Source: Curvibacter sp. (GTDB lineage Bacteria; Pseudomonadota; Gammaproteobacteria; Burkholderiales; Burkholderiaceae_C). From it: DNA of 37,665 bases. Both the position numbers and the translations under genes were made by a program. Below the pieces are notes generated by a model. It worked only from the letters and a program-made list of their open reading frames with translations. It searched no databases and was not told where the DNA came from. The number at the start of each line of letters is the position of its first letter. The stretch's first letter is position 1. Of the stretch, positions 8,102 through 18,585 are shown one piece after another. Location: assembly GCA_020621965.1 (NCBI GenBank), contig JAHRYV010000007.1:1-37665 (forward strand). The letters are read 5' to 3'.

Positions 8102-8725
8102 TTGATCGCTCCGGCAGACATCACCGGCCTCATCCTCGCCGGCGGCCGCGGCAGCCGCATGGGCGGCGTCGACAAGGGCCTGCAGAACTTCAACGGCATG
8201 CCCATGGCCCTGCACACCCTGCTGCGCCTGCAGATGCAGGTGGGCCAGGTCATCATCAACGCCAACCGCAACCTGGCGGCCTACGAGTCCTTCGGCGTGC
8301 CGGTCTGGACCGACGTGCTGGCCGACTACGCCGGCCCGCTGGCGGGCTTCCTGACCGGACTGGAGCGCTGCGAGACCCCCTACATGGTCACCGTGCCCTG
8401 CGACTCGCCGCGTTTCCCGCTCGACCTGGTGGCGCGCCTGGCGGCGGCGCTGGAGCGCGAGCAGGCCGACATCGCCATGGCCGCGGCGCCGGAGCAGGAC
8501 CGCGATGGACAGCTGAAGACACGCACCCAGCCGGTGTTCTGCCTGCTGCGTGTCGAGCTGCTGGAGAGCCTGGTCGATTTCACGCACAAGGGCGGCCGCA
8601 AGATCGACGCCTGGACCGGCCAGCACAAGACCGTGGTCGTGCCCTTTGATCTGCCGGGCGACGACCCGCTGGCCTTCTCCAACGCCAACACCCTGGACGA
8701 GTTGAAGCAGCTCGAAGGCTCCTGA
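8102..8725 (+). CDS. mobA: Molybdenum cofactor guanylyltransferase
   Basis: 207 residues from a TTG at 8102, chosen because AAGGA lies 8 bases upstream (8089-8093) and because the conserved nucleotide-binding start follows at the usual distance. An upstream in-frame TTG at 8075 would add nine residues without a better ribosome site. The GT-A loop reads [18 protein letters not shown] (residues 10-27), then [17 protein letters not shown] and [12 protein letters not shown] with the metal-binding Asp. MobA adds GMP from GTP to Mo-molybdopterin, giving the guanine-dinucleotide form used by DMSO-reductase-family enzymes such as nitrate reductase and formate dehydrogenase. It lies about 100 bases after moaA and 2 bases before moeA. 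Confidence 0.95.
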   Translation: MIAPADITGLILAGGRGSRMGGVDKGLQNFNGMPMALHTLLRLQMQVGQVIINANRNLAAYESFGVPVWTDVLADYAGPLAGFLTGLERCETPYMVTVPCDSPRFPLDLVARLAAALEREQADIAMAAAPEQDRDGQLKTRTQPVFCLLRVELLESLVDFTHKGGRKIDAWTGQHKTVVVPFDLPGDDPLAFSNANTLDELKQLEGS

Positions 8726-8727
8726 GC

Positions 8728-10005
<1,278 letters not shown>

Positions 10006-10032
10006 GGATGGAGTTCCCGGCGCGCGCAGGCC

Positions 10033-11640
10033 CTAGTCAGGCAGAGCGCCTGCCGCGCGCAGGTAGCGCACGAAGGCCTCGATCTCCAGCGGCCGGGCGT
10101 ACAGGAAGCCCTGGCCGTAGCCCACGCCGAAGGCCAGCAGGCGGTCGCGCTGCGCATCGTTCTCGATGCCCTCGGCGATGACCTCGGCACCGACCGCACG
10201 GGCGATGGCGATGATCTCCGGAATCAGCGATGAGCGCACCGTCGCGTCCTCCATCTCGAAAACGAAGGACTTGTCGATCTTGAGAAAGTCGGGCGACACC
10301 GCCTTGACACTGGCGAGGTTGGAGTAGCCGGTCCCGAAATCGTCGATCGACACCCGATAACCGGCCTGCTTGAGGCAGGCGACCTCGGCGAGCAGGCTGC
10401 TCTGGTCGGCCTGCTCGATGACCTCCAGGTCGACACGCAGGCCGCGGTGCGGGTAAAGCGCCAGTTCACCTTCGATCAGGGCGCGCAGGCGGTCGCAGTG
10501 GACGTTCGCCGGAAAGAAGTTGATGGATACCTTCAATTCGCTGGCCTGGGGCAGGCGCGAGCAGAGCTCGCGCAAGGCCTTGCGCACCACCGCCTGGTCC
10601 AGTGCCCACCACAGGCCCGACCGGTCCACGGCCGGCAGGAATTGGGCCGGCTCCAGCACCTGAGCGTCGTCGCGCAGGCGGATCAGCACCTCGCAACCCA
10701 CCGGCCGGCCGCTGCGCATCTCCACGATGGGCTGGTAGAGGCAGAGCAGGTGCTCGTCCCGGATCAGGCTGGCGATGCGCTCGTCGAGCAGGCCCCAACG
10801 CCGCAGCACCGGCACCAGCGCCCCGTACACCAGCAGCCCTGCCAGCAGCGCCAGCGGCAAGGCGATGCCGATCCAGCGCCGGTAGTCGTCCCAGAAGCGC
10901 TCCAGTGGCACCACGAACTGGCTGACGTACTGTGTGCCTGCGATCGGGCGTGACGAGACAAATGCCCGCCCCTCCCAGCTGTAGCCATGCACTGGCTGCT
11001 CGAGCCAGTGCGCCTGCCCCAGTTGGTCCACCATCGCCTGCGTCATGGAAGGGTCCGCATGCACCACGTGGAGGGTGCCGTCGACCATCCGCAGCCGCAG
11101 CGTCCCCTCGTCCACGGAAAACAGGTCATCCAGCACCAGCGGGCTCACCACCGTGTTGAAGTGGCCCTGCCGCACCACCGTGGCTTGGCGGCCCCAGTCC
11201 GCGATCAGCACTGGCAGGGAGAAGTTGATGTAGTGCTCCTCGCCCTGAGGCGTCTTCACGATCGCATCGGGCGGTGACAGCCTGGCCGGCTTGGGCAGCA
11301 CGCCCATCACGGTCGAACACAGCAGCCGCTGCTGCGCGTCCAGCACACCGATTTCGGCCTGGTAGGCCGAGAGGAAGACCTCCTGCCGCAAACGACTCAG
11401 ATTGCGCTCACTGCAGTCCGCCGGATAGCGCCGGTTGAGCCGCAGCAGCAGGTTTCGACTCTCCAGCGAGAAGCCCAGGACCGTGTGGCCCAGGGTCGAC
11501 TGGATGTCGTCGAGCCGGCGCAGCTGGTCCATGGTCATGAGCAATCCGGAGACCAGCATGAACAGGCCCGTGACCAGCAGGCCGGCCAGGGACGCATGGC
11601 GCCGGGGACGCTGGGCCAGCAGGCGCTTTGCAGATCTCAT
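10033..11640 (-). CDS. CSS-motif EAL-domain cyclic-di-GMP phosphodiesterase
   Basis: 535 residues from ATG 11640. An open frame continues upstream, but that part lies inside the ATPase gene. Helix about 17-37, a periplasmic CSS-type sensor region, a second helix about 256-275, then a C-terminal EAL domain. The sensor has C76 (DCSERN) and C108 (LLCSTV), spaced like the redox-sensing cysteine pair of E. coli PdeC. The EAL signature is CEVLIRLR (E317), a common variant. Further catalytic elements are LEVIEQ, IDDFGTGYSNLASV, FLKIDKSFV and VIAEGIEN, so activity is likely. The start codon overlaps the stop of the P-type ATPase (ATGA), implying coupling. The likely role is hydrolysis of c-di-GMP to pGpG under control of the periplasmic thiol state. 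Confidence 0.92.
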   Translation of the reverse strand: MRSAKRLLAQRPRRHASLAGLLVTGLFMLVSGLLMTMDQLRRLDDIQSTLGHTVLGFSLESRNLLLRLNRRYPADCSERNLSRLRQEVFLSAYQAEIGVLDAQQRLLCSTVMGVLPKPARLSPPDAIVKTPQGEEHYINFSLPVLIADWGRQATVVRQGHFNTVVSPLVLDDLFSVDEGTLRLRMVDGTLHVVHADPSMTQAMVDQLGQAHWLEQPVHGYSWEGRAFVSSRPIAGTQYVSQFVVPLERFWDDYRRWIGIALPLALLAGLLVYGALVPVLRRWGLLDERIASLIRDEHLLCLYQPIVEMRSGRPVGCEVLIRLRDDAQVLEPAQFLPAVDRSGLWWALDQAVVRKALRELCSRLPQASELKVSINFFPANVHCDRLRALIEGELALYPHRGLRVDLEVIEQADQSSLLAEVACLKQAGYRVSIDDFGTGYSNLASVKAVSPDFLKIDKSFVFEMEDATVRSSLIPEIIAIARAVGAEVIAEGIENDAQRDRLLAFGVGYGQGFLYARPLEIEAFVRYLRAAGALPD

Positions 11641-14174
11641 GCCTTTTGCGCCGCCACGAGACGTACGAGGTACCCCAGGCCTCGAAACCAGGCCAGGCAG
11701 GCCGCCGCCGCCGCGAGCCCGAGCGCCAGCAATCCGGGCGGCAGCGGCGCCATCTGCAGCACCCGGGTCAGCGGCGCAAAGTACAGCGCCAGCGCCAGCA
11801 GGCTGAGCGTGAACGCCGTCACCCCCCAGAGCATGCCGTTGGGCACGCGCAGCGAGGCCAGCAAGCCGCACGAGCCGGCCCGGTTGGAGAGGATCAGCGC
11901 CAGGTTGCCCAGCACCAGCGCGCTGAAGGCCAGGGCGCGGGCCTGCGGCTCGTCCAATGCCCGGCTACCCCAGACATAAAGAGCCAATACCGCGACCAGC
12001 ACACCCAGGCCCTGCAGCACGGCCTGCACCAGCGTGGCGCCGGCAAACAGCGGCGCGGCCGGGTCGCGCGGCGGCTGCCGCATCACATCCGCATCGGCCG
12101 GTTCGTTCTCGAACACCATGGCGCAGGCCGGGTCGATGGCCAGCTCCAGCAGCGCGATGTGCATGGGAAACAGCACGATGGGCCAGCCCAGCAGCAGCGG
12201 CAGCAGCGCCATGCCGGCGATGGGCACGTGCACGGCCATGATGTAGCTCATGCTCTTGCGCAGGTTGCCGTAGATGCGCCGGCCCTGGCGCACGGCGCGC
12301 ACGATGGAGGCAAAGTTGTCGTCCACCAGCACGATGGCCGCCGCCTCGCGCGCCACGTCGGTGCCGCGCGCGCCCATGGCCACGCCTACGTGCGCCGCTT
12401 TCAGCGCCGGCGCGTCGTTGACGCCGTCGCCCGTCATGGCCACCACCGCGCCCGTGGCCTGCAGGGCCTGCACGATGCGCAGCTTCTGCGCCGGGGTGAT
12501 GCGCGCGCAGATGCCCACCGTGCGCAGGCGCTGCTGCAGCGCGGCGTCCGCCAGACCGTCCATCTCCTCCCCGCTGAGCACGTCCTGCGCCGCCAGGCCG
12601 GCCTGGCGCGCGATGGCGCGCGCCGTGACCGGGTAGTCGCCGGTGATCATCACCACGCGGATGCCGGCCTCATGACACTCGCGCACGGCCTGCGGGATCT
12701 CCTCGCGCAGCGGGTCGGCCAGGCCCAGCAGGCCGACAAACTCGAAATCGAAGTCGTGCTCGCCGGCCGGCCAGGGCGGGCCGGCATGACGGGCGCGCGC
12801 CACCCCCAGCACACGCAGGCCGCGTGCGGCCATGGCATCGACCGCAGCCGCCACCTCGCCGCGCCGCGGCGCATCGAGGTGGCACAGGTCGACGATGGCC
12901 TCGGGTGCCCCCTTGGCCGCCACCACGTGGGCGGCCTGCTCGTCACCCTGCCAGATGTGGGCCATGGCCCGCAACTCGTGCGTCAGGGCGTATTCATGCA
13001 CCAGGGCCCAGTGGTGGTGCAGGTGTTCGGTCTGTGCCAGGAACTGCTGCCCCAGGGCATGGAAGGCCTGCTCCATCGGGTCATAGGGGTCGATGCGGCT
13101 GGCCAGGATGGCGTACTCCACCAGTTCGTGCACCGGCTCGGGCAGTTCGGTGCGGCCGGGGTCGTCCAGCGCCAGGTCCACGCCTTGCGCGTGCAGCTGG
13201 GCCACACGCATGCGGTTGACGGTCAGGGTGCCGGTCTTGTCCACGCACAGCACCGAGGTGGCACCCAGCGTTTCGATGGCCGCGATGCGCCTGGTGAGCA
13301 CCTGCTCGTGCGACAGGCGCCAGGCCCCCAGCGCCGGCAGCACGGTCAGCACCACGGTGAACTCTTCCGGCAACATGGCAATGGCCAGCGCAATGCCGGC
13401 CAGCAGGGCCTGCAGCCAGTCGCCGTGCATCAGCCCCTGGATCAGCACCAGCAGCAGACTCAGGGACAGGCCCAACCAGGCCAGCCGGTGCACCAGCGTG
13501 CGCGTCTGTCGGCGCAGCGGCGACTCCTCGGCCTGCACTGTCTGCAGCGTGTGACCGATCTGGCCCATCTGGCTGCGCGCGCCGGTGGCGGTGACGCGCG
13601 CCAGACCCTGCCCCTGCACCACCAGCGTGCCGGCATGCAGGGCCGCCGTGGCCTGCGGGGTCGCACCCTCCCCCGCCTGCTTGCTGACCGGCACCGACTC
13701 GCCCGTCAGCAGGGACTCGTCCACCTCCAGCACGCCGGCCGACAGCAGCGCGGCGTCGGCCGCCACGCGGTCGCCCTCGGCCAGCAGCATCACGTCGCCG
13801 CGCACCAGTTCGCGCCCGGCGATGGTCTGCACCCGGCCGTCGCGGATGACACGTGCGCGCGGGCTGGACAGATCACGCAGGGCCTGGATGGCGCGCTCGG
13901 TGCGGCCTTCCTGGTAGAGCGTCAGGCCGATCACCACCAGCACCATCAGCGCCAGGCTCAGGCTCTCCTGCAGGTCGCCCAGCAGCAGGTACAGGCCGGC
14001 TGCGGCCAGCAGCAGGGAGAACATCGGATCGCGCACGGTTTCGCGCACGATGTGGTACCAGCGGCGCCCCCCGTCGCCCGGCAGGGCGTTGGGGCCGTCC
14101 GCGGCCAGCTGCCGCGCCGCCTCGGCGGCCGTCAGGCCGCGTTCATCGAACAGGGGCGTCGTCATGCCGATCAT
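11637..14174 (-). CDS. P-type cation-transporting ATPase (P2-like)
   Basis: 845 residues, start at ATG 14174 or 14165 (neither has a clear Shine-Dalgarno). Domain order: N-terminal cation ATPase domain, helices, actuator domain with LLTGES (155-160), M4 with MLPEEFTVVL (267-276), phosphorylation site D312 in CVDKTGTLTVNRM, then the hinge TGDGVNDAPAL and a C-terminal block of six helices. The M4 sequence PEEF replaces the PEGL of classic Ca2+ pumps. It is typical of a bacterial subgroup whose ion is not well established; Ca2+ or Mn2+ are possible. No heavy-metal-binding domain and no CPC motif, so it is not a Cu/Zn/Cd pump. It lies 30 bases downstream of the RND permease and overlaps the EAL gene by 4 bases. 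Confidence 0.92.
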   Translation of the reverse strand: MIGMTTPLFDERGLTAAEAARQLAADGPNALPGDGGRRWYHIVRETVRDPMFSLLLAAAGLYLLLGDLQESLSLALMVLVVIGLTLYQEGRTERAIQALRDLSSPRARVIRDGRVQTIAGRELVRGDVMLLAEGDRVAADAALLSAGVLEVDESLLTGESVPVSKQAGEGATPQATAALHAGTLVVQGQGLARVTATGARSQMGQIGHTLQTVQAEESPLRRQTRTLVHRLAWLGLSLSLLLVLIQGLMHGDWLQALLAGIALAIAMLPEEFTVVLTVLPALGAWRLSHEQVLTRRIAAIETLGATSVLCVDKTGTLTVNRMRVAQLHAQGVDLALDDPGRTELPEPVHELVEYAILASRIDPYDPMEQAFHALGQQFLAQTEHLHHHWALVHEYALTHELRAMAHIWQGDEQAAHVVAAKGAPEAIVDLCHLDAPRRGEVAAAVDAMAARGLRVLGVARARHAGPPWPAGEHDFDFEFVGLLGLADPLREEIPQAVRECHEAGIRVVMITGDYPVTARAIARQAGLAAQDVLSGEEMDGLADAALQQRLRTVGICARITPAQKLRIVQALQATGAVVAMTGDGVNDAPALKAAHVGVAMGARGTDVAREAAAIVLVDDNFASIVRAVRQGRRIYGNLRKSMSYIMAVHVPIAGMALLPLLLGWPIVLFPMHIALLELAIDPACAMVFENEPADADVMRQPPRDPAAPLFAGATLVQAVLQGLGVLVAVLALYVWGSRALDEPQARALAFSALVLGNLALILSNRAGSCGLLASLRVPNGMLWGVTAFTLSLLALALYFAPLTRVLQMAPLPPGLLALGLAAAAACLAWFRGLGYLVRLVAAQKA

Positions 14175-14204
14175 TGTGCGACACGCACGACTCGCGGCCA
14201 GCCG

Positions 14205-17200
14205 CTACCGGGCCGCCGGATCGGCACCATCGTGCCCGGCCGGCGCCTGCACGGCCCGCTTGTCGGCCCCGGGCGCATGTTTGCGCGCCAGCAGGGTGTA
14301 CATGGTGGGCACCACGAAGACGGTCAGCAGCGTGCCCAGGGTCATGCCGCCGACGATGACCCAGCCGATCTGGATACGACTCTCAGCGCCGGCACCGGTG
14401 GACAGCGCCAGCGGCAGCGCACCCAGCACCATGGCGCCGGTGGTCATGAGGATGGGGCGCAGACGCTGGCTGGCAGCCTTGACCACGGCCTCGAACATGT
14501 CCAGACCCTGTTCGCGCATCTGGTTGGCGAACTCGACGATCAGGATGCCGTGTTTGGTGATCAGGCCCACCAGCGTGATCAGGCCGATCTGCGAATAGAC
14601 GTTGAGCGAGCCGTTGCTGAGCTTGAGCGCCAGCAAGGCGCCGATCATGGACAGCGGCACCGAGAGCATGATGACCAAGGGATCGACGAAACTCTCGAAC
14701 TGCGCCGCCAGCACCAGGAAGATGAACAGCAACGCCAGCACGAAGACGATGACCAGCGAGCCCTGCGAGTTGCGGAACTCGCGCGAGGTGCCGTTGAGGT
14801 CGGTGGTGTAGCCGGGCTTGAGCACACGCGCGGCCACCTGGTCCAGGAACTCCAGCGCCTGGCCCAGGGAGTAGTCCGCCGCCAGATTGGCGGTGATGGT
14901 GACGGCGCGGCGCTGGCCGAAGTGGTTGAGTTCGCGCGGCGCCACCGACTCGCGCACCGCGACCAGCGAGGCCAGCGGAATCATGGTGTCGTTGCGGCCG
15001 CGCACGAAGATGCGCTCGATGTCGTCCGGCGTGTCGCGCCCCACCGACTGGGTCTGCACGATCACGTCGTACTGGTCACCGCCCTTTTTGTAACGTGTCA
15101 CCAGCCGCCCGCCCAGCATGGTCTCGATGGCCCGCGCCACCGCGTCGACGCTGACCCCGAGGTCGGAGGCCTTTTCGCGGTTGACGTCGATCCGCAGCTC
15201 CGGCTTGTTCAGCCGCAGGTCCACGTCGGCGCCCTGGATGCCCGGGTTCTTGCCGATCTCGTCGAGGAACTGGCGCACCACCTGGTTCAGGTTCTCGTAG
15301 CTCTCGGAGGTCAGGATCACGAAGTTCACCGGCCGCTCGCGAAAGCCCTGGCCCAGCGAGGGCGGCGTGATCGGAAAGGCCGAGACGCCCGGCAAGGCAT
15401 TGATCTTGGGCTGCATGTCGCGCGCCATCTGCAAGGTGGTGCGCTGACGCAGGTCCCAGTCGACGGCGCGCAGCGAGACGCTGGCCTGGCTCACCGTCGG
15501 GTTGCCGGCGACGACGAAGATGCGGTCGAACTCGGGGTACTGGGCGCCGATCTGCTCGATCGCGCTGGCGTACTTGTCGGTGTAGGCCATGGTGGCGCCG
15601 TCGGGCGCGTTGACCACGTTGAGGATCACGCCGCGGTCCTCCAGCGGCGACAGCTCGCTTTTCATGCCCGGCAGGATGGCCGCAATGGCCAGCACCACGC
15701 CGGCCATGACCAGCAACACCAGCCAGCGCAGGCCCAGCACGCGGCGCAGCAGCCGCTCGTAACCCGCGCTCAGGGCGGTCAGCCGGGCCTCCATCCAGCG
15801 GTCGAAGAACCAGGGCTTGGGGTTGTGGCGCAGCAGGCGCGAGCACATCATGGGCGAGAGCGTCAGCGCGATGAAACCCGAGACCACCACCGCGCCGGCC
15901 AGCGCCAGCGCGAACTCGACGAACAGGCGCCCGGTGCGCCCCGGCGTGAAGGCCAGCGGGGCGTAGACGGCCGCCAGCGTCAGCGTCATCGCCACCACGG
16001 CAAAACCCACTTCCTTCGCCCCGCGGATGGCGGCGCTGAACGGGTCCAGCCCTTCCTCGATGTGGCGGTAGATGTTCTCCAGCACCACGATGGCGTCGTC
16101 CACCACCAGGCCGATGGCCAGCACCAGGGCCAGCAGCGTGAGGGTGTTGACCGTGAAGCCCGCCAGCGCCATCAGGGCGAAGGTGCCCACCAGGCTGACC
16201 GGGATGGTGACGATGGGGATGATGGAAGCGCGCAAGGTGCGCAGGAAGACGAAGATCACCAGCGCCACCAGCAGCACGGCTTCCAGGATGGTGCTGAAGA
16301 CGTTCTTGATCGAGCGGTCGATGAAAACCGAGTTGTCGTTGGCGATGCTGATGCTGATGCCCGGCGGCAGGTCGGCCCGCAGCTTGGGCAGCATCTCGCG
16401 CACGCCGCGGCTGAGCTCCAGCGGGTTGGCCGTGGCCTGGCGGATCACGCCGGCCGAGATCGCCTCGCGCCCGTTCAGGCGCACCGAGGTGCGCTCCTCG
16501 GCCGCGCCCTCCTCGATGCGCGCCACGTCGCGCAGCCGGACCGGAAAGCCGTTGACGGTGCGGATCACGATCTGGCCGAACTGGGCCGGCTGGATCAGGT
16601 CGGTGTTGGAGGTGACGGAGAACTCGCGCTGCCGGCTTTCGATGCGCCCGGCCGGCACCTCCAGGTTGCTGCGCCGGATCGCGTCCTCGGCGTCCTGGGT
16701 GGTCAGCTTGTAGGCGGCCAGGCGGTCCGGGTCGAGCCAGATACGCATGGCGTATTTGCGCTCGCCGAAGATGCGCACGTCGGCCGCGCCGGTCACGGTC
16801 TGCAGGCGCGGCTTGACGATGCGGTTGATCAGTTCGTTGAGCTGCAGCGGGCTGTGCGTGTCGCTGGAAAACGCCAGCCAGATCACGGGAAAGGCGTCGG
16901 CCTCGACCTTGGCAATCACCGGTTCGTCGATGGCCTGCGGCAGCTTGTTGCGCACGCGCGCCGTGCGGTCGCGCACCTCGGCGGCGGCGGCATCGGCGTC
17001 CTTCTCCAGGCGGAAACGCACCGTGATCTGCGCCTGCTCGGCGCGCGAGATCGAGGTGATGACGTCCACCGCGTCGATGCCGGCGATCGAATCCTCCAGC
17101 GGCTTGGCCACCTGCGACTCCACCACCTCGGCCGAGGCGCCGGCATAACGCACGGTGACGGTGACCACCGGCTCGTCGATCTTGGGGTACTCGCGCACCG

Positions 17201-17297
17201 GCAGCTTGATGAGGCTGACCGCGCCGATCAACAGCACCAGCAGCGACAGCACGGTGGCAAACACCGGGCGGCGGATCGCGATTTCGGGCAGTTGCAT
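14205..17297 (-). CDS. RND multidrug-efflux permease (HAE1 type)
   Basis: 1030 residues, the standard RND length, with twelve expected helices and two large periplasmic loops. It starts MQLPEIAIRRPVFATVL, typical of AcrB-like pumps. The proton relay pair of helix 4 is present in LVVDDAIVVLENI. Other family marks are VGTFALMALAGFTVNTLTL and, in the second half, LITLVGLITKHGILIVEFA. The protein should form a trimer in the inner membrane that exports hydrophobic or amphiphilic compounds using proton motive force. The adaptor gene lies 6 bases upstream. No TolC-like outer-membrane factor is encoded in the window, so the pump probably borrows one. Drug specificity cannot be judged from the sequence. 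Confidence 0.96.
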   Translation of the reverse strand: MQLPEIAIRRPVFATVLSLLVLLIGAVSLIKLPVREYPKIDEPVVTVTVRYAGASAEVVESQVAKPLEDSIAGIDAVDVITSISRAEQAQITVRFRLEKDADAAAAEVRDRTARVRNKLPQAIDEPVIAKVEADAFPVIWLAFSSDTHSPLQLNELINRIVKPRLQTVTGAADVRIFGERKYAMRIWLDPDRLAAYKLTTQDAEDAIRRSNLEVPAGRIESRQREFSVTSNTDLIQPAQFGQIVIRTVNGFPVRLRDVARIEEGAAEERTSVRLNGREAISAGVIRQATANPLELSRGVREMLPKLRADLPPGISISIANDNSVFIDRSIKNVFSTILEAVLLVALVIFVFLRTLRASIIPIVTIPVSLVGTFALMALAGFTVNTLTLLALVLAIGLVVDDAIVVLENIYRHIEEGLDPFSAAIRGAKEVGFAVVAMTLTLAAVYAPLAFTPGRTGRLFVEFALALAGAVVVSGFIALTLSPMMCSRLLRHNPKPWFFDRWMEARLTALSAGYERLLRRVLGLRWLVLLVMAGVVLAIAAILPGMKSELSPLEDRGVILNVVNAPDGATMAYTDKYASAIEQIGAQYPEFDRIFVVAGNPTVSQASVSLRAVDWDLRQRTTLQMARDMQPKINALPGVSAFPITPPSLGQGFRERPVNFVILTSESYENLNQVVRQFLDEIGKNPGIQGADVDLRLNKPELRIDVNREKASDLGVSVDAVARAIETMLGGRLVTRYKKGGDQYDVIVQTQSVGRDTPDDIERIFVRGRNDTMIPLASLVAVRESVAPRELNHFGQRRAVTITANLAADYSLGQALEFLDQVAARVLKPGYTTDLNGTSREFRNSQGSLVIVFVLALLFIFLVLAAQFESFVDPLVIMLSVPLSMIGALLALKLSNGSLNVYSQIGLITLVGLITKHGILIVEFANQMREQGLDMFEAVVKAASQRLRPILMTTGAMVLGALPLALSTGAGAESRIQIGWVIVGGMTLGTLLTVFVVPTMYTLLARKHAPGADKRAVQAPAGHDGADPAAR

Positions 17298-17303
17298 GGC
17301 GAC

Positions 17304-18437
17304 TCAGCTGGCCGGACGGCTCAGTTCCAGCACCTTGACCGGGCTGCCGTCGCGCTGCAGGCGCTGCTGGCCGGCCGTCACCACCGTGTCGCCTTCCTTG
17401 AGCCCCTCCAGGATCTCGACCTGGCCCGGGCGGCGGATGCCGACCTTGACCTCGACGCGTTGCGACACCAGGCTGTCCGGCTCGGCCCCCGGCACCAGCC
17501 TGATCACGAACTGCCGGCCGCCCTGCGGCACGATGGCCTCCTCCGGGATCACACGCGCCTTGTCCCGCACGCCGAACACCGTGGTCACGCGCGCGAACAT
17601 GCCCGGGCGCAATTGCAGCTTCTGGTTGACGATGCTGGCGCGCACGCCGATGGAGCGGCCATTGGCGTCGATCAGCGGATCGACGGCCTGGACCTGCGCC
17701 TCGAACCTGCGCCCCGGCAAGGCGTCGAGTTCGACGCTGGCCTTCTGCCCCGGGCGCAGCTGGGTCTGGTAACGCTCGGGCAGGCGGTAGTCGACGTAGA
17801 CCGTGTCGATGTCTTCCAGGTTCACGATGTCGGTGCCGTCCTTCAGGTAGTCGCCCACGTTGACGTTGCGGATGCCGGCGATGCCGTCGAACGGCGCCAC
17901 GATCTTCAGCCGCGCCGCCGTGGCCTGCGCCAGCGCCAGCTTGGCCTGGGCCACCTCCAGGTTGGCCGCGCTCTCGTCGAGCGAACGCTGGCTGACGAAG
18001 TTCTGCGCCAGCAGCTCCTGGTTGCGCTTGTGGTTGGCCAGGGCGATGGACAGCTCGGCCTGGCTCTGTTTGACCTGGGCCTGCGGCAGCTGGTCGTCCA
18101 GCTGCACCAGCAGCTGGCCCTTGCGCACGCGCTCGCCATCGCGGAAGTTGAGCTGCGTGATGCGGCCGCTGACCTCGGGGCGCAGCATCACGCCCTGGCG
18201 CGAGCGCAGGCTGCCCACGGCCTGGGCATCGTCGCTGAGTTTCATGATCTGGACCCGACTGGCCTCCACCGTGACCGGGCGCGCCGGACCGCCCGTTGCG
18301 CCGGGACCGGCCTCCCGGCCCTGCGCAACATCGGCGCTGGACGCGGCCGGCTGCCGGTGCTGATACCACCAGGCGGCCCCGGATGCCGCCGCGATGCCGA
18401 CGACGGCAACGACCGGATAGAGAAATTTGGATGCCAT
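17304..18437 (-). CDS. RND efflux periplasmic adaptor (membrane fusion protein)
   Basis: 377 residues. The N-terminal membrane anchor (FLYPVVAVVGIAAASGAAWW) is followed by a linker. The lipoyl/barrel-sandwich half is GRITQLNFRDGERVRKGQLL, then a helical hairpin (QAELSIALANHKRNQELLAQ and the paired helix), then the second lipoyl half LKIVAPFDGIAGIRNVNVGD. A beta-barrel domain follows, with YRLPERYQTQLRPGQKASV, and a membrane-proximal domain ending GLKEGDTVVTAGQQRLQRDG. No lipobox is seen, so it is anchored by the helix. It is the first gene of the RND/ATPase/EAL operon, 6 bases before the permease. Confidence 0.95.
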   Translation of the reverse strand: MASKFLYPVVAVVGIAAASGAAWWYQHRQPAASSADVAQGREAGPGATGGPARPVTVEASRVQIMKLSDDAQAVGSLRSRQGVMLRPEVSGRITQLNFRDGERVRKGQLLVQLDDQLPQAQVKQSQAELSIALANHKRNQELLAQNFVSQRSLDESAANLEVAQAKLALAQATAARLKIVAPFDGIAGIRNVNVGDYLKDGTDIVNLEDIDTVYVDYRLPERYQTQLRPGQKASVELDALPGRRFEAQVQAVDPLIDANGRSIGVRASIVNQKLQLRPGMFARVTTVFGVRDKARVIPEEAIVPQGGRQFVIRLVPGAEPDSLVSQRVEVKVGIRRPGQVEILEGLKEGDTVVTAGQQRLQRDGSPVKVLELSRPAS

Positions 18438-18462
18438 GGACTTGTTCTGCGTTCAGGCCGCC

Positions 18463-18495
18463 GCTCCCGGCAAGGGAGCAGACGGGACAGCTGTC
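18463..18495 (-). promoter_or_regulatory. Palindromes in the leader of the RND operon
   Basis: Just upstream of the adaptor gene lie a hairpin (GCTCCC 18463-18468 with GGGAGC 18474-18479, 5-base loop) and a perfect 10-bp palindrome GACAGCTGTC (18486-18495). The second has the size of a half-operator for a TetR- or MarR-type repressor. No regulator gene is adjacent, so this is suggestive only. Confidence 0.3.
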
Positions 18496-18532
18496 GAATG
18501 TAGCAGTCCCACCGCCGGTGTGCATGCGCAAT

Positions 18533-18551
18533 AGCCCCTAGCTGCGGGGCT
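18533..18551 (-). other. Hairpin downstream of rnhA
   Basis: AGCCCC (18533-18538) pairs with GGGGCT (18546-18551) across a 7-base loop, 35 bases after the rnhA stop. There is no T tract, so it is a poor intrinsic terminator. It may stabilise the 3' end or mark the rnhA/RND boundary. Confidence 0.3.
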
Positions 18552-18585
18552 GCTTGAGCAGCTTTGCACAAGCTTTACATGCGCG

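Noticed and set aside
11628-18503. Very long plus-strand open frame opposite the RND/ATPase genes
   Set aside because: It mirrors real minus-strand genes with all family motifs; its translation is low-complexity Gln/His/Arg/Ala, typical of antisense frames at high GC.
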